Origin: Taenia hydatigena
Taxonomy: Eukaryota > Platyhelminthes > Cestoda > Cyclophyllidea > Taeniidae
Assembly: GCA_036345935.2 (NCBI GenBank)
Contig: JADWOT020000006.1
Location: 2,047,493-2,111,492, forward strand
Direction of reading: 5' to 3'
Length of the DNA: 64,000 bases
Below, piece by piece: positions 37,401-49,375 of this stretch. Made by a program: the position numbers and the translations under genes. Position 1 is the stretch's first letter. Each line of letters starts with the position of its first letter. Below the pieces are notes generated by a model. That model did no database searches. It worked only from the letters and a program-made list of their open reading frames with translations, and had not been told where the DNA came from.

Positions 37401-40400
37401 ATCCACGGTCGTGTATCCTCCTCACCGCATACCGGATCCGAGTACACAAAACTCAGTATCATACGGGTGACTCCGATAAGGAAGCCATAGATGAGTCCCG
37501 TAAACGCCCCCTACGACAAATGGAAGAACGGATGACTAACAAAGGAGTAATCAAGCACAAAATGGTAACTGAGACTCACCAACTCATTATTTCTCTTCAG
37601 TAGCAAGGCTGTAACATACACCGCTGCGATTGGTGGCGATAGGTATCCAGAGACGGATTGAATATAGATGTAGAGTTGGCCTCCTTGCATGGTTTGGATC
37701 ACTGGCACCCAAAGTATGCTCAGTGCAACCATTACCAGTACAAAAAGTCTATACTTTTAATAGAAGTAAATGCAGTACCTACCGTCCGACAATCATGAGT
37801 TCTCGATTGCCAGCCTTGCGTCGGAAGCAGGTGTAGATGTCGACAGTGAATAAAGTGCTGGAAGAGTTGAAGATGGACGTAAGATCGGACATGAGCGCGG
37901 CCAGCATCACTGCCAACATGAGTCCACGAAGGCCTAGAGACCAACAAAATTAACATTTAAGCTCAACCATTCACGATTATTAGTCGGTATTACCTATTCA
38001 ATGGCAGAACAATTTGGTAGGCATAAAGTACCAACCAAAGGTCAGAACTCGAGTTGAAATTTACCGTTTTAGAAAGGGTCATTTTTAAATCACATCAAAT
38101 GCCATTGTCTCCAATAGCACCTCCTGGGATTCCCAGATTTGTTTTAAAAAATGTGGAATGTATAGGCAAAAACCCGATACACCAACTCACGATGCGTTCA
38201 CCTTTAGTGATCATGCTTCCCGATTGTGACTTTACCATGGAAAAAGACTGGGTGAAACCAATGACGCATCGAATCACTTGAGGAGTTCTATGAACTACAA
38301 AACCTCGATAGTTCGTAAATTGTGAAGTAGAGAACATGAACGTCAACATTGGAACTTCTTGGGTGACTCCCAACCGAACAGCATCACTTCGTAGGTGGAA
38401 TGATCCATTTTTAATTAGTAAAGTGGAAATAGGACTCATCACGCTGCTTTAGTACCCTTGTGACCATTATGTCATATCCAAGTAAATGCGAGAAATTTCA
38501 CCCATCTCCTATAAAGCTACATTTCTCAACATTCCTGCCTTTGAACGCAATCTTCCCGCGAACCGTCTCACAAACTCAGCGTTTGGTCTATTTTCTCTGC
38601 AAACAAACGCTGCCGCTGGATCCAACGAACGCATGGACAGGTACAAGTTCATTTGCATTGTTTAGGAACCAAATTGAGTTCATTGCAATAAGGCAAATAA
38701 GGTGGTGCGATTTTTTGCCTAATTACACACGTCAAAGCAGCCATCATTAAAATCCCAACTCTTTTCCACTTTTCCAGAAAATGAAGTAGCTAAGGCTTGC
38801 CCAATCCACTTCACTTTCTATGTCATTTTCATGTCCCAGACGTCTAACCTATCTCGAATTTGATTATGATTTCTCCATCTAATGCCGAGAAAAGGTGATA
38901 GTCTTGAATTGAAAAAAAAAGCATGGAGAAAAGAATGAAGAATGATAAAGTGTCGGTTTTCTCCTCTTCATCTCATCCTACAGCATGATGAGATCGTACT
39001 ACCGATAAGTTTTGCAATGCGTGGCATATGATCGTGTCTAGTGCTGTAAAAACTTTTTTCTTCCCACCAATTCCCTGCTTTTACTAGTCTTTTAAGGAAG
39101 TTCTTCCTCGTGCACCTTCCAGTAGTAATGAGCCACATTGGACAGGTGAACACCACAGCCGTGATCACCGTCTGAGCCTTAGTGCTTGCCGTCTGCAGTT
39201 CACCACACACGCGCACAATCGTATGGCGGTTAAGTGGTGCGTGCCTTAGAGGTGTGACATGGGCAGTGGGACAGCCGATGGTTTGGAGATAGCTAATGAC
39301 ACATTTGTTTGCTTTGCACTCGTTGCAACATCGAAGTCGTTTTTCATTAAAAAGTCGGTCTAGAATGCACTACTGCGTGATTCTGGAGGGCATATAAAAG
39401 AAGTATTAAAAGCACATTATATCACCTGCTGATTAGTAGCGTTCATTGGTTTCTTTCCTCAGTTGGTGGGGAATCAACGCCCTTTTCTTATTACTTATGC
39501 TAAACGCCAAGAAAAGTTACTTCTGACGCCTTAAGCTTTTATTATTTTACTATAAACAGAACTCGGGTTTCCTCTCAATTTCAAAGATTCGTCAAAAAGT
39601 ACACTTCTTTAAAGCATAAAAGGAGAGACGTTCTCATTATATCTATGTCAGAGGACCCGAACATAACAAGGTGTGCCGAAAATAGACTGGCACACATCTA
39701 AGCTTTATAATGCATATGAACAGTCGCGTGCATCTTACAAGGATTCATTGCAGTGAGGTATGCCAAACACCGCTAGAACTTTTGGTCACTTGATAATTTA
39801 TGCAAATTTAAGGCACTGAACCAACTTCAAATGCATCTTATGGCTCGAACCTTCCACATATACATATCACTTAACTACTGATTGAGTGCACTGCTCATCA
39901 ACTAACAGCGAAATTATAGGAATAACTGCCTCACTTATTAATTACAAATAATAACATTGATAGTTGACTACTTTTGAGGATTACTGCCCTCTAAGAGTGT
40001 TGCTAAATGCATTTTTGAATTGGTACATGAGGGTAACGCCTTAAATAAAGCAATCAGAGAGGCATCAGTAACAAAAAAATTAGACTAGACACACCAATCC
40101 TAAAAGCGGTCTTCGACTACAACGGGAGAGATAAGTGGCTCTCGACTCACCGTCGGGCATCACGCCCATGACCAGCCTTGGGTAGGCCAAGTCGCTACAA
40201 CCATAGCGATTTCCACAAATTTGGTAACACGCCTCGGGTGTACCGCAACCCACTGTATCTGCAATGCAAGAACAATTGGCATTCACTCATTCGTTGATTT
40301 AATCATTCCCATTCAGTTGGTTATTGAGACATTCCTAAATAACTGGGTCCACCCTTTCAAAGCAATTATGTATCGAAAGAAATGGTTGTTTTTATCTCTT

Positions 40401-43400
40401 TCACTAATGATTTCATTGCCATTATCTTGTTTAAAAAAGGCGGTAAGCATCAATGAAGGGCAACACCACTGTGAGTAAAAATGTTGTTGTCGCCTCTCTA
40501 CCCCGCACAAAAAAAAATAGGCGATGAAAACGGGGAAGGACTTTTTGCTAGATGTGTTCCTAACTCGCTTTCACGAAGGAAATTGAGCACTATAAACCAG
40601 CATCACTATGTTTCGGTTCACTGGTCTGTGGGAGTTGGAGTTTAAGGGCCAATGGACACCCTCGCGGGGCTCATGCTTCACTAAAAACCGACTACCAGTT
40701 GTGTAACAGTATTTGCAGTCGTTTGTTAAAGTAAAACTAGGGGAAAAAGAAACCAGCGCAAATAGTCATTCAAAAGACGTGTGGAGTTGAGCCTCCAACC
40801 CGAAAAAGTGACCAGTCAAATTTAAAATAAGGTTTTTTTTTATTAAATAACACAGTTATCGGTAGCCATATAAAACTATATCTCATAATTTTTAAGTATA
40901 AAATGAGTAGCATTTGCAACTTTTAGACGAATTTGCATAATTAAAAACTGCTTTGGTAAAGAGACAACAAACAACCACTGTTGTTTGTTCTACCTCTATC
41001 CTCTTATTATTGGGCCAATTCGTTAGTTCCACCACGAGGACCTAGACCCATTATTGAAGGGTTTATTTTATCCCCAAAAAAAACAGTAGTCGTATTCAAA
41101 TCTGTGTTGGCCAACACCGCGGTGAAAGAAAAAAAAGACTTCTGCTCGTCTCCGTCAGAAAAAAATTGGCGATCAAAAGCTTCCGCCGTCAGCCGCAGTT
41201 CGCTGAGCAAATTGCACAATTCAATCCTACGCAAGAGAAGTTGGCTCCCATTTCGTTTAACCATTCTTGTGCAATCGAATTCAGTAATTTAATTGAGGCA
41301 CCTCGAGAAAGGCGAACCCACTCTCCGCAGGTAATTTGCATTGACAGAGACCGATCCTACAGCCTCTTCAAAGCATATTGTAAGGCGCTCTTAAACAAGC
41401 AAGTTTGCATTGAAAAACAAAGTCGCCATCATAAATCCACCTGCTATTGCCTTTTGCTAGTCACCTCGATTAATGAAGTTTACTATGCAGGAAAGAAGGC
41501 TAGCAGAAAAGATCATCAAAAGTGCCTATCCGGCGGGCTTGGATTGGCGAAGCGTTTCTTCTTAATAATGCATACATAATTTCATCTATCTTCAGCATCA
41601 AAAGAAAATCGAGTTTAAGGCAAACTCACTCAGAGGCCCTCTGCTTAAAAGAAAATAGTCGTTACAAGAATAGCGGCAATTTCGAGTCGGAAGGTACTTG
41701 CTCAAGACAATACCCAGACATAAAATAAAGTTCCCTTTTAGTAACTCAGTACCGAATCTACTTTATCAAGGTTTATAAATGTAGAAATAAGCATTGCAGT
41801 GATCAAAATCGTCGGGAGCTGTGTTATCCCACAGTCATTCCCTTAGCGCATGAAGCTGTGACAGTGAGGCAAGAATATTAACAATTTTAAAAAAATCGTT
41901 CAATATAATTGCGTATTAGCAGAAGAGTAGGGAAGGCACAGCCGAATAGAGCACATAGAATGGTTTCAAGCTCCATTGATTCCATCTAGAACAGTATAAC
42001 AGCGCATTCTTTCTTTTCTATTTTGAAACTAGAGATACATCCAAGGGCTGTGAACTTTTTTGGCTCCTGGCATGGAAACTATCCTGGGAAGTAAAACTAG
42101 ATGAAGTAGATAATCTAGAGGGTGATGTGATTCACTCCGGCCACCCTTCTGACCTGTACTCATCCCACACTACATGCGAGAAAAAGAAATTTTGCGAAAA
42201 GTTAAACAGCCGCAAAGCCACTATTTCTCCTATTGTCCCCAGTGGCAGCATTAATGCTGGCTACTGTTAGCAGTAACGCATTATAAATGCCTTTGGAACT
42301 CAAGGCTTCTTACACATGATTTCAAGACCAGGTAGACATGGAATTAAGCAATTTAATATGTGTCCTATCTCGTCATTTTTTCAGTTCTCTTAATACTAAA
42401 AGGCAGAACGACTTCGGCTTCTAGTCCATGAGATATTGAATAATGCCAGAAAAGCATACCGATTTCACGGAAATACTATGAACCTCTGCAAATGACGTCT
42501 ATCCCGGAAGCCTTCTAACTGATTCTCTTGTGCTCTTTAAGCTCTTTACAGTTGCCCACTTCAGTTGTCTAACCTGATCCCCGCTAGGCAAGAGTTTCAT
42601 AACAACTGCTCATTCCATTGAGTCCAAAGGAGCTGTTAACCGCTCAACCCTGAAGCAAAGTCAAAGCTTCGGCATCCCCGTATTTTAGCTGATATCGGCG
42701 TTAGATGACAAATGCAGCAACAACAATGAGTTCTGCACACAGGCTACTAATAGGTGCTGAATTTATTCACTAAAGTGCTACCACATAAATGCCACTAAGA
42801 ACGCATAGCATGTAATTTATTAAGCGGAGGAGGTACTTTAGATTCCAAATAAACAGGTCCCACTAGACTGTAAATGTGTGAGTTTGCACTGTAATTGAAA
42901 AGCTTTGCATGCTCCCATTGGTCTCTACGACTCCACAAAAGTTCAAAACCTGCACAAAACAACAGCTCAGATATCGAGCATTACTAAACAGGTGCGGGAT
43001 GCAGATTGGCGTACCCCACCTTTGGTGCGATTAAAAATTCTTTAAGGATCGGAGATGTATCAGAAGTTATGGAACTCATGAAAGCGGATTGGTCTTGCAT
43101 CGGATGTACTTAGAAGTTCGTTCTAATTGACGTCTACTTTGGTGTCAATTTAGAAGGGCTTACCAGGGTAGAGAATGCGGCTGATCATACCGGGCATGAC
43201 GATAATGAAAAGAGGAAAGAGTTTGATGAACCCAGCCATTAACGTGGCGCCTTGAGCATGAGACAGGCTTTTGGCAGCCAGGACGCGTTGCACCATCATC
43301 TAAAATTTGTAAAACGACGTCAATTTTCTTTCCTTTTGACAGTCAATACCCTTTTATTTAATCAGAACGTCATAAACGTAAGTTTTTGTCTGTTTTGAGT

Positions 43401-46048
43401 CCCACCAGAGAACCAATACGACGTTGTAGATAATTCTCTACCAGAGCCTAAGGGAGAAATCAGCCACCAAAGTCCAAGCACCTCACTGTTCTACGATGAC
43501 GCCAAGTGCCACGAGCACTGTCCAAATTCAGTCTCTCTAGAAGTAAACTGCAATTATCCTCATATAAGAAACATCCTGCGTGTAGTTTATTGCTTTCAAC
43601 GCCATAAACGTGTTTGGATCGCAATTTGATGCAATTAGCCAAACTCAGGTAAGCAGAGCGGACAACCACGTTAGTTGCGACCTTGGTACCAGAAGTGGTA
43701 CCAAATCGAGCCCGCAGCTGATTAATGAGCACCCAGTGCATAACCGCAAACGCTTACGTATCCTTAAGATGATATGTTGTTATTGGATCTGCTGATGAAA
43801 TTGAACAGATCTTCCCTTTTTTCACTGAAGCAATTTGCAGTAGATCACCTCAGTTTATTGCACACGGTGCAACTTTACAAGAGCATGTGGGCGTATGAGA
43901 TAGAATCACGACGTGAGTTTCTGACCCCTCATCATCACTAAATGGAGTTGTTTTTCTCTTCTCCTGACAGCCAAAAGAAGTTCCCGAGGTTGGAAGATCC
44001 CTCAAAAAATCGCCTCGTTTTCACGCCAATCGTAGTTTGATAACACGATTTTTCAATAAACCATTAAAAAATACCACCATCAAATTTTTCTACCTCAATT
44101 TTGTAGCAAAATGATAAATCTATTTCCCTTCTATCTACTTTTGGACCGATTCTACAATGCAATACAAGAAACAGAGAAGCATCGAGCACTTTGAAACAGT
44201 GAAACGCTTGCTACTACACATAAAAGTGAACGGAGGTACAACAAACGAAGCAAGTCACCCTCGCAGAGCGATTGAAGTGGCATTATGACCACAAATGATT
44301 CCAGCACGTGCCATTCATGTCGATGGATTAGTTTTCATGAACAATACAAGTAAACATGGTGGTTAAATGTTTTTTTAACCGCTTGTTATCCACGTGGGCA
44401 CTTCAGATTGTGAGGTAACCTTTGTTGGCTTATTACACGACTCCAATGAGGACTGTGAAGGCTACGTAAATACCGATGCTTTGAAGCGATACTTAGTTTT
44501 GCATTTAAAAAACAAGTTGTATCCATTGAGAAATTGAAGAAGGGCGTTAACGAGTTGTATGCCGCGACTCGACTCACACGATTCTCCATTCACTGAACTC
44601 CGAATGCATATAAGGTGGGGAAAATTTACCTGCATTTTGAAATTCTAACTAATTATAATTGAAAAGTGTACAGCGATAAACCCTTGGTCAATAAATGCAT
44701 CAGTCAGGGTAAAATAGTAAGTTGTTTTGACTTCAAATAATATTGCATTGCAGACTACATCAAGGATTGACTTGAAGCGATTTAAAAGGCGAACAGACTT
44801 AATAAAACCAAAAGAAAAGGTCTGAAATAGACTGAAGTTAGTATCGGCTCTTAAGGGAGAATCGCACTAAAGCCAAATTGAAAATAAAATGAAGAAGTCG
44901 CCGAAGATGAGTGCTGGGTAAGATGTTAATGAATAGGGCTTTGGTAATTAGGTTTCATTGCAATCGTGCGCACGACATAGGGCAAAATTCACTTTGACCT
45001 TTTTGCGCATCAATCTACTGCGTGTAGTGCGCTTTTATGGCCAAGAGTGAGTACCATTTGGGAATGAATTGCTGTTATCCATTTTACGTACCGAAGACTA
45101 GGAAAAAACATCTTCGGAATGCGCGCAGTAGATTTCCGGCCGAATTTATTTTATGCATATTTCGTAAAAACCAATCTACTGCACCAAAACAAATGCAAGC
45201 GCTTATGGTCTCAATGTAATGAAGTGCACGATTTGTCCTCAACAATCCATTAAATATCAATTAATTCCGTCCCTAGTTATTTGATCAGCAAGTATAAAGT
45301 ACATTAACCTTATTTTAAATTAAGTATCCGAACCATACACTACTGTTAGCAGCATAAACCTGCCTATGAAATGGCAATTAAGCCTGTTTTGTTAATCAAT
45401 CAAACAACCACCAGCACTTTACGTTTGCGCTATAGAAAAGCAGCACCATTGTTTTGCTTCTTTTTTGGATTTTCATCTTTAGAAAAGTAAAAAAAATAAG
45501 CCCGGAGGAAGACCAAAACTAGCAAACTAGGATGCAACGGTGCAAACAGTTAGGAGCAAGGTTCTCTAAATCCTTCAGCCATGCAAGAAAGCTGGGGGAA
45601 TTCAGCTCAAAAGAGCAGCAAATGTATCCTTTACAAGAGTACCACAACTTAGCACTGAGGCTTAGAGCTACTGCGATTTCGAGGCTTTCAGTTTCTAATA
45701 AACAAACAAAAAATATTCCTGAAATTAATTTCCATCTAACCTGATCAGCACACCAATACCAGATGGAGGCGGGTGTCTGGCCAAGAATGTAGCCAAGCCA
45801 GGGCATTTCGGGATCGGAGACTTCGCGTAGCATCACAAATGCGCTACGAGAGGGCAATGCACACTTCAGATCGACGGAGATGTTCGGCGAGGCGGCCACA
45901 CTGTCCACTGTCGGAGCGAGGCCTGCCGAGAATTCTGATGACGCTACGCTCTGAATGTTCATGATCAGTGCTGCGCCGGCAGTCGCGTTGATATCTATTG
46001 CGCTTATTGATTGTCCATAATACTCTAGCAGTCCCCTGAAGCCTCCAA
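34482..46048 (-). CDS. SGLT-type sodium/solute (glucose-like) symporter, SLC5A family, 5'-partial, seven exons
   Basis: Plasma-membrane Na+-coupled sugar/solute uptake by family knowledge. Exons on the minus strand: 46048-45741, 43299-43164, 40258-40151, 37933-37783, 37748-37580, 37510-37057, 34927-34482. All introns are GT-AG (34 nt to 2.9 kb), phases agree at every junction, and the 589 codons end in TAA. Family blocks in order: [49 protein letters not shown], a Cys-containing [16 protein letters not shown] loop, [67 protein letters not shown]-like GLTFWTRNA. Residues matching the SGLT1 sugar site (YW, K of GFIKL, Q of YIYIQ) and the Ser-rich Na2 region are present. About 215 N-terminal residues (first helices) are missing at the 46049 gap. 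The extracellular loop before PWLGY is about 33 residues longer than in SGLT1 and has two N-glycosylation sequons. After the last helix ([18 protein letters not shown]) there is an unusual tail of about 40 residues. The exact substrate cannot be read from sequence. Confidence 0.95.
34928..37056 (-). other. SGLT intron 6 (last intron)
   Basis: 2129 nt between a GTAAGT donor at 37056 and an acceptor with a pyrimidine tract ending ttcttcccag at 34928. It splits the cytoplasmic loop before the last helix. Frames inside are not genes. Confidence 0.9.
37934..40150 (-). other. SGLT intron 3
   Basis: 2217 nt, GTGAGT donor to CTAG acceptor. It includes a 115-codon minus-strand frame (38095-38442) without motifs, taken as chance. 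Confidence 0.9.
40259..43163 (-). other. SGLT intron 2
   Basis: 2905 nt, GTAAGC donor to TGCAG acceptor. It includes a 137-codon plus-strand frame (41166-41579) without motifs, taken as chance. Confidence 0.9.
43300..45740 (-). other. SGLT intron 1 (first visible intron)
   Basis: 2441 nt between a GTTAGA donor and a TTTTAG acceptor. No nested gene recognised. Confidence 0.9.
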
Positions 46049-46148
46049 NNNNNNNNNNNNNNNNNNNNNNNNNNNNNNNNNNNNNNNNNNNNNNNNNNNN
46101 NNNNNNNNNNNNNNNNNNNNNNNNNNNNNNNNNNNNNNNNNNNNNNNN
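46049..46148. other. Scaffold gap, 100 N, between SGLT exon and repeat A
   Basis: Exactly 100 undetermined bases. On the low side the sequence is inside an SGLT coding exon. On the high side it starts directly with inverted repeat A, at the base homologous to position 10530. The upstream SGLT exons should be here if the join is right. Confidence 0.99.
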
Positions 46149-46689
46149 GTAAGAATGCCACGAAAGAGAATACTGAGCAGAATGCGATGCAGGGGAGTGG
46201 AACACGTGTAGGAGGAGGAGGAGGAGGAGGAGGAGGAGGCAAACTTTTGCATTTGTGGCTTTCTAATCTCCTCGTCACTCATTTCTAACACACTGATGAG
46301 CCCAAACCCTAAATGATGATGCGGAGTCAAGAGAGTACTAAGAGTGAGTGAAACCACTCCACTCTACTCAAAAACCAGTCAACTTGACATGCTGTCTACT
46401 GACCTCACAAGGAGCAAAATAACTGCAATGGCCAATGCATTCATTTCTTCCACTACAATCTTCACAATACACTTTCCGGTCAGTTGAAGCATTGTTTGCA
46501 GACCAAAAAGTGTAACCATTCTCGGACCAGCAATGTCCTACGTCCACCCTATTGTTTCAACATCAACCCACCTGCTCTCCACACAGCTATGACAGCAAGA
46601 ACGTAATGAATGGCAGAATTCACGCTGTTGACAAGCTTGCTGAAATACGGGAATAGCTTGAATAGGTGAAAAGGGTTTGGAAAGGCCTC
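46149..46689 (-). pseudogene. Candidate split cysteine-rich coding region (A copy 2)
   Basis: Homologous segments at 46689-46572, 46537-46404 and 46363-46149, with intron lengths (34 and 40 nt) and splice borders kept. In the 134-nt segment all cysteines are kept, with four replacements (Y/S, Q/E, Y/H, K/E) and two silent changes against copy 1. The Ser run is longer (9 vs 5). An extra base after it shifts the frame, so the C-terminus differs and runs into the gap. Confidence 0.3.
46210..46239 (+). repeat. GGA trinucleotide run in A copy 2
   Basis: About ten GGA units; the homologous run in copy 1 (10453-10470) has six. Read on the minus strand it encodes serines in the candidate coding segment. 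Confidence 0.9.
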
Positions 46690-47399
46690 TCACTTCGTTT
46701 GAAGCCGTGAAGGTGGGAGGAGCATCAAATGCGGTAGTTGGTGGCATAACGCAGTGCCGTACTTTTGCACTAACAACTGTAATCTTCAACACAGTACGAC
46801 TAGAAAGTTATGGTAACTACTTTATTTTATAGTCGCGTAACCCAAACTGAGCAATGCCAAAGTGACAGAAAGTGACTTAGACGTCGATAGACTACGTGCA
46901 ATCTTAAGCAAAAGGAACAAAGGAGTAACCTCGAAGCAGTGTTGCGAGTTCGCACAAATAGGATTGAAGTCGGTGCAGACTGTCTCCGTGTTCTGCCAAA
47001 TGACAGTCCTAATTATTGGAGAAGCGTGTGCTACCTAAACTTCGAAGAAATCAATGAGAGAAATGGAAGGGCTTGGACGGGTGCTTTTGACCAGAGAAAC
47101 AATATCGTTGCGATGAAGTTGATTCCTTAAAGCTAAAACAGAATTTGGTTAAGAAACAAATGCAAAGATTTGGAAACGAACAGCATTGCTTACAAATTCT
47201 ATATTAAATACCTATTAGAAAGGGAGATCTAGGAGCGATCCAAGGCCATTTGTCACCACCTGCACTGACCAGCAAGTTCCCTTAGTAAATTATTGCTGCT
47301 CCTCTTCTTGTTTCACCGAAACTCACCATCCAAGCATTTTTCACCAGATCAGTTCTTCTTGCCCTGACTTCAAACACACCTCTTCTCCCATTCATCTCA

Positions 47400-47432
<33 letters not shown>

Positions 47433-47436
47433 CACG
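47400..47436 (+). repeat. CA microsatellite in A copy 2
   Basis: About 18 CA units with one CG interruption. The homologous site in A copy 1 (near 9289-9306) has only a short, interrupted TG run. Confidence 0.9.
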
Positions 47437-49141
47437 TCCCTTTGTGTGAGTGTGCTTGTGTGTGCAAGTGGGGAACAAAACAAAGCAAACAACTGGGTAG
47501 GACTAAGACGGTATGCACCGACCCAACTGCTCAAAGACGAGGATTGCAGCAGTCAAAGTGGAGCATAAAAGGTGAGGCTTGTGAGGTTTGGATGTGAGGA
47601 CTGGAAGGCGGTCTCAACCCTCTCACCTATCACGCTATGCTTGTGCACATGTGCCCTCAACTAATCACTTCTCTCACCATCATCGCTCAGCATGATCCCA
47701 TTAAAAGAAGTATTTTAGCAGGACTCCAACCCTTCTAGCAAAGCACATCATCCTTATCATTCGGAGCATCAACGCCTAGAATTGCTGAATGGCTTATAAT
47801 CGTTAAGATGCAATCGCACCATTGATTACACAAATCTCCTTCATGCCACTTTCAGACCAACCTCCGTCATGTGCTTCCACCTTTGCTTTGGCTCGGGTTC
47901 CCTACTTCACTGGCACCCATTCTCGTTGATTTTGTAATCATAATGGTGACACCTTGGCTGAATTCCCTCTCTACTGACCTCCCCATTTGTGGGTTTTGAG
48001 CATCGATGGTGAAAAAAAGTTAAATTTTGATGTTAATTCAATCCGTGTGTACCAAATGAACCCCTACACTACAAGTGAATGAAGAATTCGAGTTAGTGCT
48101 TCTATGAACTAACGCTTATATTAGCATTAAAATGAGGTTGTGGAAAACACGCACACTCTACACCCCAATCCATCATCCCACATTACTGCACACTTCGGCA
48201 AATAGGACAATCCAGTAAGTTGATGTGGCGTTTTGCGCGAAATGGAGAATACATTACTGCATACGGCTTCCTTCAGTACCCAGTTCCCTCATTCAAATCA
48301 ATCTCACTTATTCCTCGCGATCTACCACTTTTTCCAAAACGTGTCACAAGCCTGATACAGACTCAGCTTACTTAAGGCATTTTGAATCTAGTTTTACAAT
48401 ATAAACTTCTTTTTACTGCGAGGGTTTCTCTCGCCACACTTGTAGGTCCAATCACGCAGCTTATTTCACAATGGACTGTGCAATGCTGAAAGTGGCGGTG
48501 ATAATCATCGCGTGAAGAAATATGGGAGATGAGGTGAGGTGAGGTGAGGTGGTGCACGTCCCTCCTCCCCATCCACCTCGCCATCCTTACTAATCTACAT
48601 AATAAATCTCCTCAGAGGTAAATCAAACTATCTCCGCCCCAAGCAGTCCCAAGCATTGCGCAAGTTTTTAAGACAAGTGTAAAGGGGATGAAGAACCTTC
48701 ATTCGGTGACGAGCGTTTAATCCATGTAGACGTGAGTGACAATTTTCTCTCCCCATTCAATGCAAGTGGACTGCAATCAAATCGTAACTCACTATAAACA
48801 TAACTAAAAGCTCTTGATTTGTTGTTGTTCTGCACTTATGCACCACATTCTGGAGCCACATGCTACGCATTCTCCAAACACCAAAATAATACAAGATGCC
48901 AATCGCCACGACTATGAAGTCGAGTTCACCTTGATTCCTAATGCCGACATGCTTGACTCACATCCCACACGCAAGCAGACGGTTCAATCGTGCTTTGAAA
49001 CGCGGTAGCAGATGGAGTGTGTTGTAGTGCGTTTCTTGTACTCAACCAAAACCTCATTGTTCGAATCCGAAGCACGAGGATGCTAACAGATAGCTCAACA
49101 CAGAGCAGCATGCTTTGCCTTAACAGTAGAGCACACAAAAG

Positions 49142-49375
49142 CTAAACAAATAAACGCAAACGAAATGCCATCACAATGTTTTTGGGATCCAATAGACCAG
49201 AGAAGTGTAAACCTGAAGGAGCAGTGAAAGACTTGAGAGAGCTACGCCGACGAAGAGAAGCAATAAATGTGCCCAGTGATAGACAAAGCACAGCCACTGC
49301 AGAAAGATAAAAAAGCAATCTTTCAGACGAAGCACTAACATGCGATTTCTCCTCATCGAGATCCACTAAAATCAT
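49142..49375 (-). CDS. Small open frame with one membrane helix (A copy 2), unidentified
   Basis: 77 codons beginning MILVDLDEEKSHV with a hydrophobic stretch LLFYLSAVAVLCLSLGTFIA followed by basic RRR. In copy 1 (7148 onward) the same frame is closed by a TAG after RRRSSL. It may be an exon or a chance ORF; no family recognised. Confidence 0.2.
   Translation of the reverse strand: MILVDLDEEKSHVSASSERLLFYLSAVAVLCLSLGTFIASLRRRSSLKSFTAPSGLHFSGLLDPKNIVMAFRLRLFV

Noticed and set aside
38095..38442. 115-codon frame in SGLT intron 3
   Set aside because: No recognisable motif and fully inside an intron with well-supported borders.
41166..41579. 137-codon frame in SGLT intron 2
   Set aside because: No motif, no splice context, non-ATG start and opposite strand to the gene; a chance length for about 3 kb of intron.
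45519..46357. Minus-strand frames joining SGLT exon sequence, the gap and repeat A
   Set aside because: Continuity is an artefact of the N run; only the part up to 46048 matches the SGLT family.
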